This document shows positions 17,936-25,500 of a DNA stretch of 35,127 nucleotides, one piece after another. Below the pieces are notes generated by a model, which was given only the letters and a program-made list of their open reading frames with translations, searched no databases and was not told the DNA's origin. The first letter of the stretch is position 1. Each line of letters opens with the position of its first letter. The position numbers and the translations under genes were made by a program. Source of the DNA: CAZBBB01 sp964490005 (GTDB lineage Bacteria; Planctomycetota; B15-G4); contig CAZBBB010000028.1 of the NCBI GenBank assembly GCA_964490005.1, positions 1-35,127 on the forward strand, read 5' to 3'.

Positions 17936-18240
17936 GGCCCGTCCGCTTCGAGCAACCCCTCGCCGCGCATCGTCGCGAGGATCTGCACGACATCGACGCG
18001 CACGTCCTGCGCCGGGCGGCCGTAGCGCCGGGCGACGAAGGCGCACAGTTCGTCGAGCGAACGCGACCCGTCGGCGAGTTCCCAGACGAGCGCCGCCGTC
18101 TCGTTCATGAAGTGCACCTGACCGGTCCGCGCGTCGTGCAGAACGTAGTCCGCGCCGACGACTTCCGCGCTCAACCCCTCGCGGCGGGCGCGCGGCCGTT
18201 CGGCCGCTCCGCCCGCGCCGCTCTCGGAGGGACGGCCCAC
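17932..18240 (-). CDS. PqqD-like protein (RiPP-recognition-element fold)
   Basis: 102 aa from a GTG at 18240, 7 bases after the thioesterase stop. Residues about 23-98 match the PqqD family: VVGADYVLHDARTGQVHFMN strands, then NETAALVWELADGSRSLDEL, then the winged-helix part ending VDVVQILATMRGEGLLE. PqqD domains bind leader peptides and present them to modifying enzymes, so this protein may recruit a substrate for the adjacent kinase and nucleotidyltransferase. The first 20 residues are low-complexity, and a later start is possible. No short precursor gene is visible next to it. Confidence 0.86.
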   Translation of the reverse strand: MGRPSESGAGGAAERPRARREGLSAEVVGADYVLHDARTGQVHFMNETAALVWELADGSRSLDELCAFVARRYGRPAQDVRVDVVQILATMRGEGLLEADGP

Positions 18241-18247
18241 GACGCGC

Positions 18248-18652
18248 TCAGGCGGCGCCGATGTTCACGGGACGTCCGTCGCCACCGACCGCCACCATCG
18301 TGACGAGCGCCTCGGTGACGGGCACGGTTTCGTGCGGCGGCGCGCGCCGCTCGGCCCAGACGTGCACGCGCACGGTGATCGAGCTGCGCCCCGTCCGCTC
18401 GACCTCGGTGTAGAGCGAGACCAAGTCGCCCACGTAGATCGGCCGCTTGAACTCCACTTTGTCCATGGCCACGGTGACCACGTTGCCCGCGTGACGGCGA
18501 TGGGCCTCGAGCGCCGCGGCCAGGTCGATCTCGGACAGGATCGCGCCGCCGAACACGGTGCCCATGAGGTTCGTGTCGCGCGGGGTCGTCACCCGGCGCA
18601 GGGTCGGCTGCCGCCCGGCGGGTCCCCGTGAAGGATCGGTCTCTGCGGACAT
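18248..18652 (-). CDS. Hotdog-fold acyl-CoA thioesterase (YciA-like)
   Basis: 134 aa. Single hotdog domain with the family pattern: NLMGTVFGGAILSEIDLAAA (active-site Asp in the ID position), VTVAMDKVEFKRPIYVGD, and GRSSITVRVHVWAE. Relatives hydrolyse acyl-CoA to free acid and CoA in the cytoplasm. The ATG at 18652 has GAGGTG a few bases upstream; a GTG three codons earlier is less likely. It is the first gene of the minus-strand run ahead of PqqD (7-base gap), so it may provide the promoter for that module, though its function is housekeeping-like. It is divergent from the 310-aa gene. Confidence 0.87.
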   Translation of the reverse strand: MSAETDPSRGPAGRQPTLRRVTTPRDTNLMGTVFGGAILSEIDLAAALEAHRRHAGNVVTVAMDKVEFKRPIYVGDLVSLYTEVERTGRSSITVRVHVWAERRAPPHETVPVTEALVTMVAVGGDGRPVNIGAA

Positions 18653-18684
18653 GCAAGGCACCTCGCGGATCGGACGGGCGGCCG

Positions 18685-18713
18685 CTCAAGTCGCCCCCGC
18701 GCGGGCCCGACGA
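18685..18713 (+). promoter_or_regulatory. CTCAAG-N16-CCGA element before the 310-aa gene
   Basis: CTCAAG (18685-18690), then 16 bases, then CCGACGA from 18707. This is the third intergenic copy in the window, all on the plus strand upstream of plus-strand genes. It predicts a transcript start near 18718, about 50 bases before the ATG at 18768. Confidence 0.38.
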
Positions 18714-18767
18714 TGGCCAACGAGCCCCGGCCGCACTCCGCGACCGTCTCCGCGCGCGAGTGCTCGC

Positions 18768-19700
18768 ATGTCCGCACCCGATCTTCCCCGCAGCGTAGCA
18801 TCGACCCGGCCGATCACGCCGCCCGACCGGCCCGACGGGGCGCGCGCCGGCCCGCCCGGGCTGCGCGTGCGCTTCGCCGAGTTCCTCGCGCGCGTCGACC
18901 CCGGCCACCCGGTGAGCCGGCGGCTCGCCGCCTGGCCGATCGTGCGCGCGCGCGCCCTCGAGCGCTTCGAGGACCTCGACCAAGCGCGTCGCGACGGCCG
19001 TGAACTCGGCGAACGCGTCTGGAGCGCCCTGCTCCCGCACGACGACACGCCCATCGCTCGCTCGCGCAACGCCTTCATCCATCCCAGCCCCGTCGTGCCC
19101 GACGATCTGCGCGACACGATCGAGCAGCTCGTCGGCCCGGACGGCGCCGCCCGGCTGGCGCGCGCGCTCTTCGACACGGTGCGGCGCTCGCTCGACGACC
19201 CGGCCGAGCACTGGTCGGCCGTCGAGGAACTCCTCGTCGTCCCGGGCGCCGGCAGCCTGGACGCCCGCGCGCTGTCGCCGATCCTGCACGCGCTGCGGCC
19301 CGAGGCCTACGTGCTCGTCGACGCCGCGACCGCCGCCTGCGTGTCGGAGCACTCCGGCCGGCGGCTGGGCACCTGCGCGGCCGACTGGGCGTCGCTCAAC
19401 GCCGAGGCGCTCAAGCTCCTCGCCGGCTGCGGCGACATCTTCGCGCTGCCGGGCTGCGTCGGTCGGCACCCCAGCGACCTGCTCCACGCGCTGGTGCACT
19501 GGACCCCGCCGGTCGCGGCGCACGAACCGGCGCTCGCACGGGCGCCGATCGTCATGCAGCCGGTCGACGGCGGCACGGGCCGCCAACTCACCGTCACCAT
19601 GCCCGACGGCGGCCGGCTCGCGCTGCCCGCGCGCTCGCGGCTGATCATCGAGGTGGGCTCCGAGCACCCCGTGCGCATCGTCGTCAGCGGCGCCGACTGA
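18768..19700 (+). CDS. Hypothetical 310-aa protein
   Basis: I do not recognise the family. The first 30 residues are Pro/Arg-rich and probably disordered. Residues about 35-230 are helical and charged, including HDDTPIARSRNAFIHPSP and a segment around VVPGAGSLDARALSPILHAL followed by RPEAYVLVDAATAACVSEH. That pattern is loosely like the helical region found in front of McrB/AAA-type proteins, where a Gly-rich turn precedes a helix, but no ATPase follows. The C-terminal 60 residues look beta-rich (RQLTVTMPDGGRLALPARS). There is no signal peptide or membrane segment, so it is likely cytoplasmic. ATG 18768 fits the reading frame; the upstream part of the frame overlaps the divergent thioesterase and is not coding. 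Confidence 0.7.
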   Translation: MSAPDLPRSVASTRPITPPDRPDGARAGPPGLRVRFAEFLARVDPGHPVSRRLAAWPIVRARALERFEDLDQARRDGRELGERVWSALLPHDDTPIARSRNAFIHPSPVVPDDLRDTIEQLVGPDGAARLARALFDTVRRSLDDPAEHWSAVEELLVVPGAGSLDARALSPILHALRPEAYVLVDAATAACVSEHSGRRLGTCAADWASLNAEALKLLAGCGDIFALPGCVGRHPSDLLHALVHWTPPVAAHEPALARAPIVMQPVDGGTGRQLTVTMPDGGRLALPARSRLIIEVGSEHPVRIVVSGAD

Positions 19701-19725
19701 AGTCGCGCCCCCGGCCGCGTCAGTC
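19695..19725. terminator. Inverted repeat spanning the stops of two convergent genes
   Basis: GACTGA (19695-19700) and TCAGTC (19720-19725) are complementary, with an inner CGCG/CGCG pair. Each arm contains one of the two stop codons (TGA on plus, TGA on minus). It may act as a bidirectional terminator; there is no strong T-tract. Confidence 0.4.
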
Positions 19726-20079
19726 CTCGATGTCGTGCTGCACTCCGATGCCCGACAGCAGTCCGTCGCGGTCGAACAGCAGCGCGATCATGTCGCTGTT
19801 CGACGTGCCGTCGGTGCGCTCGTAGATCCGCACGAGCGTCGGCAGGATCACGAAGCGCACCGACTCGGTCGCCGTGCGTCGCCAGAACAGCAGGTCGCCG
19901 TCGAACTGCCGTCGCACGGAGACGGGCGGCCCGAGCAGCGCCAGCGCGTCGGCCTTCGTCGTCCGGCCGACCTGCAGTTCGCCCGTGACGCGGGGGAACT
20001 CGCGCCCGGCCTGCTCGTGGCTGATGGAGCAGCCCGGCACCGCGAGCAGCGCCAGCCCGGCGAGCAAGAGCGCGCGCAT
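19720..20079 (-). CDS. BamE-like small lipoprotein E (fifth of five)
   Basis: 119 aa. Lipoprotein signal MRALLLAGLALLAVPGC (Cys17). It has the shared signature VGRTTKADALALLGPP (37-52), a central LLFWRR strand, a FVILPTLVRIYER stretch like that of copy C, and a C-terminal strand ALLFDRDGLLSGIGV. The pattern fits a BamE/SmpA/OmlA-like domain: two helices followed by a short sheet. It starts inside the previous stop (TGATG), so it is translated after copy D. The role is unknown; BamE relatives assist outer-membrane assembly. Confidence 0.82.
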   Translation of the reverse strand: MRALLLAGLALLAVPGCSISHEQAGREFPRVTGELQVGRTTKADALALLGPPVSVRRQFDGDLLFWRRTATESVRFVILPTLVRIYERTDGTSNSDMIALLFDRDGLLSGIGVQHDIED

Positions 20080-20480
20080 CACCAGGCCCCGCCCGAGCTG
20101 CTGATGTCGACGACCTGCCCGAGCCGGTCGAAGCGCACGAAGACGACCTGATCGACGCGCCGCCCGGAGACGCGGGCGTAGATCGGCAGGCTGCCGGCGC
20201 CGAACATGCCGCTGTTGAGCTGGAAGACGTCGGTGGCGACGTTGCGCAGCCGGTAGACGAAGATGTCGCCGCCGGCGAGCGGCACCACCTCCTCGGGCGG
20301 CCCGAGGCTCGCGAGGATCTCCGCCTTGGTGCGCGAGGCGTCCTCGCCGCGGACGAGCTTGCCCCAGGCCTCGGTCCGGTCCTGGCCGCCGAGGAAGCGC
20401 GACTGCTGGAAGACCGAGCCGCCGCAGGCGCACAGCAGCGCGAGGAAACCGGCCGTCAGCGGGGCGGCGGGCGCGCTCAC
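20079..20480 (-). CDS. BamE-like small lipoprotein D (fourth of five)
   Basis: 133 aa from a GTG at 20480 that overlaps the previous stop (GTGA). The lipobox is LLCAC (Cys19). The signature is slightly divergent: ASRTKAEILASLGPPEEV (48-65), lacking the usual Gly-x-T-T turn. It is followed by GGDIFVYRLRNVATDVFQL, a Gly/Ser-rich middle and QVVFVRFDRLGQVVDISS at the C-terminus. The strand order matches the other copies. The central loop is longer and carries SGMFGAGSLPIYAR. Confidence 0.8.
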   Translation of the reverse strand: MSAPAAPLTAGFLALLCACGGSVFQQSRFLGGQDRTEAWGKLVRGEDASRTKAEILASLGPPEEVVPLAGGDIFVYRLRNVATDVFQLNSGMFGAGSLPIYARVSGRRVDQVVFVRFDRLGQVVDISSSGGAW

Positions 20481-20890
20481 GGCTCGTCCTCGCGCCAGGC
20501 CAGCCCGCGGACGACGCCGCGCTCGTCGAAGAACACGGTGAGCGTCGTGCTGCTCACGCGCGCGCGGATCCTCATCAGGAAGATCGGCACCATCGCGACC
20601 TGGGCGCGCGTGCGCAGGTGCTGCCAGGTGAAGGCCTCGTCGTCGATGCGGCCGGGCGTCGCGGGCTCCTCGGGCAGGGCGCCGAAACCGGCGAGGATCT
20701 CGCGCGGGTCGGTGCTGTACAGGCCCGTCGGCGGCCCGAAGCGCGTGAGCAGCTCCTGCCGCGTCGTCCGCCCGACCTCGATGGCGTGCACGTCGGCCGC
20801 CGACACGAGCACGCCCGCCTCGTCGTTGAACACGACGCAGCCGGGCAGGGCGAGCGCGAGCCACGCGGCGAGTCGCAGCGCGGTCCTCAC
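20477..20890 (-). CDS. BamE-like small lipoprotein C (third of five)
   Basis: 137 aa from a GTG at 20890 (GTGA overlap with copy B). The lipoprotein signal ends LALPGC (Cys18). Signature: IEVGRTTRQELLTRFGPP (37-54), then AFTWQHLRTRAQ and MVPIFLMRIRAR, ending TLTVFFDERGVVRGLAW. Same layout as its neighbours, but only about a quarter to a third identical by eye, so the copies are old. Confidence 0.83.
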   Translation of the reverse strand: MRTALRLAAWLALALPGCVVFNDEAGVLVSAADVHAIEVGRTTRQELLTRFGPPTGLYSTDPREILAGFGALPEEPATPGRIDDEAFTWQHLRTRAQVAMVPIFLMRIRARVSSTTLTVFFDERGVVRGLAWREDEP

Positions 20891-21300
20891 GGCGCCTCGC
20901 TCCAGGCGCGCGTGGCGACGTCCTTGACCACGTCGTCCGCGTCGAAGAACACGACCAGCAGATCGGACTCCGTGCGCGACGTGGTCCAGGTGAAGAAGAC
21001 CAGCCAGGTGCCGCCGGCGGTGACGCGATCCTGCTGCCAGGTCAGGACGTCCTCGGCACGGCGCGCGATCGACAGCGCGTCTCCCAGACGCACGAGGTCG
21101 TCTCCGAGCAGCGCCGACACGTCGGGGCGCCGGTACTCGTTCGGCGGGCCGAGTTGCCGCAGGACCTCGGCCTTGGTCGTCACGCCCGGCACGATGCGCG
21201 CGAAGGCGTCGTGACGCACGGGCGAACCCACGAGCACCTCGCCGTCGAGCACCAGGCAGGACGGCAGCGCGAGCAGGGCCAGCAGCAGCGCGCGCTTCAC
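20887..21300 (-). CDS. BamE-like small lipoprotein B (second of five)
   Basis: 137 aa from a GTG at 21300 (GTGA overlap with copy A). The short lipoprotein signal ends LLALPSC (Cys15). Signature: IVPGVTTKAEVLRQLGPP (36-53), then VLTWQQDRV, WLVFFTWTTSRTES and LLVVFFDADDVVKDVA. Two Trp residues near the centre (TW and WTT) are also seen in copies A and C. No other domain is present. Confidence 0.83.
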   Translation of the reverse strand: MKRALLLALLALPSCLVLDGEVLVGSPVRHDAFARIVPGVTTKAEVLRQLGPPNEYRRPDVSALLGDDLVRLGDALSIARRAEDVLTWQQDRVTAGGTWLVFFTWTTSRTESDLLVVFFDADDVVKDVATRAWSEAP

Positions 21301-21737
21301 GGCCCCGGCTCCACGCCCACGGCCGTCACGATGCCGGCCTCGTCGAACATGACGACGACGCGCCCTGCCCGGTGCTCCTGGCTGTCCCAGGAAAACAGGC
21401 GCGCGACCCGCGGCAGGAAGGAGAATTCGCGATCGATGCGGCGCTCGTCGATCCACGTCCAGTGGCGGCGCGCCACGAGGTCGTGCTCGACGTGCACCCG
21501 CTCGGTGGGCACGTCCCACTCGCGCGCGCCGTCGGCGAAGCCGGGCGCGCGGAACTCCTCGGGCGGCCCGAGCAGCGCCAGCACCTCGGCCGTCGTCGTG
21601 CGGCCCGGCTCGATGCCGGCGAGCCGCGAGGCGTCGGGCAGGGGCGCGCCGAAGCGCGTCACCGAGAGCTGGCAGGCCGCCGACGCGCCCGCGAGGGCGG
21701 TGCAGCACAGCAGGCGGACGAGTCGGGCACGATTCAC
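21297..21737 (-). CDS. BamE-like small lipoprotein A (first of five)
   Basis: 146 aa. The start is the GTG at 21737, because GGAG (21743-21746) lies five bases upstream; a GTG two codons earlier overlaps that GGAG and cannot use it. The lipoprotein signal ends GASAAC (Cys22). Signature: IEPGRTTTAEVLALLGPP (42-59), then RRHWTWIDERR, VARLFSWDSQEH and VVVMFDEAGIVTAVG. As the first gene of the operon it follows a promoter-like pair at 21767-21796. Confidence 0.83.
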   Translation of the reverse strand: MNRARLVRLLCCTALAGASAACQLSVTRFGAPLPDASRLAGIEPGRTTTAEVLALLGPPEEFRAPGFADGAREWDVPTERVHVEHDLVARRHWTWIDERRIDREFSFLPRVARLFSWDSQEHRAGRVVVMFDEAGIVTAVGVEPGP

Positions 21738-21766
21738 GCGCACTCCGGGGCGGAGACCCGGCCCAG

Positions 21767-21796
21767 ACGATAACGCTGCGCCGAGCCGAGTTCCAA
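21767..21796 (-). promoter_or_regulatory. Candidate promoter of the five-lipoprotein operon
   Basis: On the minus strand TTGGAA (21796-21791) and TATCGT (21772-21767) are 18 bases apart. They place a transcript start near 21760, about 23 bases before the GTG at 21737. Each box matches the sigma-70 consensus at four of six positions. Confidence 0.42.
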
Positions 21797-21835
21797 AGTC
21801 GGCAGGCGCCGCTGGAGCGCGCCCCCCCGCCGTGC

Positions 21836-21841
21836 TACGAC
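21836..21841 (+). promoter_or_regulatory. Weak -10-like box (TACGAC) before the queuosine transporter
   Basis: TACGAC ends ten bases before the ATG at 21852, with GAGG (21842-21845) between. It implies a very short or absent leader; no -35 box is evident. Confidence 0.25.
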
Positions 21842-21851
21842 GAGGCCCGCC

Positions 21852-22553
21852 ATGAACCGGCGCGACATCGTGTACGCCGTCCTCGGCGCGTTCTTCCTGA
21901 CGAACGCGATCGTCGCCGAACTCATCGGCGGCAAGCTGATCTTCGTCACTCCCGAGGACTGGACGCTCTTCGGCGCGCGCCCCGCCGCCACGGCCGGCGT
22001 GTTCCTCTGGCCGGTCGTGTTCGTGACGACCGACCTGATCAACGAGTACTTCGGCAAGCGCGGCGTGCGGCGCATCACGTTCCTGACCGTCGGGATGATC
22101 GTGTACGTCTTTCTGGCCCTCGACGTGGCCATGGGCGTACCGGCGACGCCCTTTTCGGGCGTCGACGACGAAAGCTTCAATACCGTGTTCGGCCAGACCC
22201 GGATGATCATCATCGGGTCGCTGGCGGCCTTCCTCGTCAGCCAGCTGCTCGACGTGTTCGTGTTCCAGGCGCTGCGCCGGCTCAGCGGGGCGCGCATGCT
22301 CTGGCTGCGCGCCACCGGGTCGACCGTGGTGAGCCAGGCCATCGACAGCGTCGTGGTCATCTGGATCGGCCTGGCGATTCCCAACGACTGGTCGCTCGCG
22401 ATGTTCCTCTCAGTCGCGGTCCCCAACTACCTGATCAAGCTCGCGCTGGCCGTCGGGATGACGCCGGTCATCTACCTGGTCCACGGCCTGGTCGAGCGCT
22501 TCCTCGGCAAGTCGCAGGCCGACGCGCTGGCCGAACGGGCGGCGGCGGGCTGA
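21852..22553 (+). CDS. yhhQ: YhhQ/VUT-family queuosine-precursor transporter
   Basis: 233-aa inner-membrane protein with about six hydrophobic segments. Family hallmarks are the acidic DLINEYFGKRGVRR loop, GSTVVSQAIDSVVVIWIG and PNYLIKLALAVGMTPVIY. YhhQ proteins import queuosine precursors (preQ0/preQ1) for tRNA wobble modification. GAGG lies 7 bases before the ATG. No queuosine biosynthesis gene is nearby, so the gene stands alone between two minus-strand blocks. Confidence 0.9.
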   Translation: MNRRDIVYAVLGAFFLTNAIVAELIGGKLIFVTPEDWTLFGARPAATAGVFLWPVVFVTTDLINEYFGKRGVRRITFLTVGMIVYVFLALDVAMGVPATPFSGVDDESFNTVFGQTRMIIIGSLAAFLVSQLLDVFVFQALRRLSGARMLWLRATGSTVVSQAIDSVVVIWIGLAIPNDWSLAMFLSVAVPNYLIKLALAVGMTPVIYLVHGLVERFLGKSQADALAERAAAG

Positions 22554-22564
22554 GCGACCGCCGC
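22539..22564. terminator. Weak bidirectional hairpin between convergent genes
   Basis: GCGGCGG (22539-22545) and CCGCCGC (22558-22564) form a 7-bp stem over the stop of the transporter gene and just before the end of the convergent large gene. There is no T-tract; chance at this GC content is plausible. Confidence 0.25.
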
Positions 22565-22566
22565 GC

Positions 22567-25500
22567 TCAGCGCCCGGCCGGCGCGTAGACGCGGAACTCG
22601 TCGAAGCTCGACTTGCGCAGATACGTCGCCAGGCCCACGCCTTCGCCCGGCTGCGGCGTGGGGTCGCTGACGCTCAGCACGACCGCGCCGTTCACCTTCA
22701 CCACGAGCGTGAGCGTCCCGTCGCCCGGCTCGTCGAGTTCCACGCGCAGGCGCTGCGGGTCGAAGGGTTTGGGGATCACCGCCGACGCGGTGGCGGCGAG
22801 TTCGGCGCCCGCCTCCACGATCGCCACCTTGCCGGCCGGCGTGATGCCGATCGCGTAGCCCGAGACCAGCGGATCGTCGTCCGTGAGCAGGCGCCGCACG
22901 TGCAGCCCGGCGCCGCTGTTGCCGGCGCCCGACGGCAGCTGCATGCGCACCGTGACCTCGCAGGCGCCGGTGCGCAACGAGGCATCGCGCGCCGCGATCG
23001 CGCGGAACGCGCCGCCTGTCAGCGGCTGCCACAGCGACCCGGCCAGAAGTCCCCAGCCGCTGTCGACGGGCTTGGCGATCCAGCCGGTCGGCGCGCTGCC
23101 CTGGAAATCGTCGGCCCAGCGCAGGTCGGCCGCTCCCGCGACATGCACGGGCACGTCGATCGAGGCCGAGTGCCCCTGTGCATCGGTGACGTGCAACGTC
23201 GCCGCGTAGTCGCCGGGAGCGTGGTACACGACGCCGGCGCGCAGGCCCGCCTGCGGAGGGCCGCCGTCGCCGGGCTCCCACCAGCCGGCGAGCAGGCCGC
23301 CCTCGGGGTCGGACGAGCCGCCGCCGTCGAGCGTCACCGGCAGTCCGGCGACCGCGGAGACGGGGCCGGCACCCGCCGCGGGCACGGGCTTGCCGGGCAC
23401 GACGCGCACGGACAGCGGCGGCGCGGCCACGGAGACCGTTCCGTCGTCCCAGACGGCGCCGAGGAAGACCGTGCCCTGCGCGAGGCCGGTGAGCGCGCCG
23501 TTGCGGTCGATGCGCGCGACGGGCGGCGCGGCGACGGGATCGAGCGTCCACGAGACGAGCGTCGTGACGTCGCGCGTGAGCGGCGCGCCGTGCGCGTCGA
23601 AGCCCGAGTGCAGCAGCGCCCGGAAGCCGAGCTGGCCGCCGACGGACACCGTGTCGAGACCCGCCTGCTCGGAGAGCACGAGCGCCGCGGGCGCGGGCGG
23701 CGGGCCCGGCAGCGCGGCGGTCTCCACGCCGCCCGCGAGCCAGCGGTCCTCGGTGAAGTTCCACAGGCCGCCCGAGGCGCCCAGCACCAGGTGCCGCCGA
23801 TCGTTGCGCACGACCGTGTGCCCGGCCCAGTCGCCGGTCGGCAGCAGCGCGAGCAGCTCGGGCTGCGGGAAGCCGAGGAATGTCTGCGCGGGGTCGCCGC
23901 GCGTGCAGATCATCTCCCAGCGGCCGGGAACGCGCGCGTAGTCGATGCGCTGGCCGCCCTCGAAGTCGGCGGGATTGCGCGCCGAGAACACGAGCAGGCC
24001 CTGCTCGTCGCTGGCGACGAAGCCGTTGGGCGGCAGGCGCACCATGTGCCGCACGGGCGTGCCGTCGGGCAGCAGGTCCTTCACGTCGACGACCCAGTCG
24101 GTGCCCGGCCCGCCGTCGGGCGCGGTCACCTGGTGATTGGCCCACAGCCGCAGGCCGCTCTCGTGGCGAATGGCGAGACGCGGGTTCTTCAGGTCGCACC
24201 CGGGCTGCGCCAGCGCCTGCTCGAGCGTCAGGAACTGCCCCTCGTGCACGTACTCGATGGACGCGACGGGCGAGGCCCGCTGCGCTTCGGCGAGCGCGGC
24301 GAGCAGGTAGTACTCGCGCAGGATGCCCTCCATCGTGCGCACGTTGTTCTGCACGTGCCCGTTGGTGGTGATGAAGGGCGAGTGCCCGTACGTGGCGAGC
24401 GTCGTCCACCACGAGTCGAGGAAGCCGTGCCAGTCGCCGTCGACGCAGTCGAGCGGGTAGGGATGGCCGGGCGGGTCGTTCACGCAGCCGTCGGCGGCCA
24501 TGAGCGCCGGCCAGTCGGCGACGCTCAGATGGTCGATCTCGCGCCCCATGCCGGCGTCGGCCGAGGCGCGCGGCACGACCTGCCGCAGCTCGAAGTCGGG
24601 AATCACCCACGAGTCGGCGTTCACCTCGTGCGGCGTCTCGAAGGTCGACGTCGGCAGGGCCACGGGGAACTTGCGGTGTCGGCCGTCGAACAGGCCCGAG
24701 TCGAAGCTCTCCCACTGGAAGCGCCGGAAGTGGCTGTTCTCGCCGAGCAGCGGCCCGCCGAAGTCGCGCTTGTAGTTCCCGATGGCCGTGCGCAACTCGT
24801 GCAGCGAGCGCCAGATGGTGTTCGCCCGACCGCTGTCGGCGACGTGGTCGATGCGCAGGAAGCCCGGCACCTCGTTGATCACGTCGATGAACAGCGCCGT
24901 GGGGTCGTACAGCTCGAGCACGGGGGCGAGCGCCTCGGCGAGGTGCTCGGCCATGTGGGTCGGCGAGATCACGTGCTGGCTGTGCCCCTGCGCCTCCCAG
25001 CTCGTGCCGACCAGCGCGTCGTTGCTGTCCCACCCGGGGATCGGCACGCCGGCCTCGTCGCGCACGACGCGGTGCTGCTCGGCGAGGTAGCCCGACGCCA
25101 CCGGCGGCACGAGCAGGCCGAAACCCACCGGCTCGTTCTCGACGGCGAAGGTCCACTTCGGGCTCCACAGCGGCGTGGCCGTCGGGTACGGGCCCTGCCC
25201 CGGCGCGTAGGGCCCGTAGCCCTGCGGATCGAGGCCGCCCCAATCCTGGTAGAGCGACAGCGGCGTGCCCGACTCGCGCGCCGCCGCCATGACGTCGCCG
25301 AACTGCGCGTGCGCGAGCGCCAGGTTCGCCGGCTCGTCGGGATCGGCCAGCAGCGCCTCCTCGGGCACCGGCGCGAGCCACGGGAACATCTCGGGCAGCC
25401 CCGTCGCGCGCCCGGCGAAGCTCACGAGGCCCGGATCGCAGCCCGTCAGCCCCGCCGCCTGCGACGCCTCGGGCGCCATGAGCAGCAGCCCGTAGCGCTC

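Noticed and set aside
15837..18240. A lasso-peptide gene cluster
   Set aside because: PqqD, kinase and nucleotidyltransferase homologues are present, but no B2 peptidase, no adjacent cyclase and no precursor peptide; the asparagine-synthase-like gene is 15 kb away.
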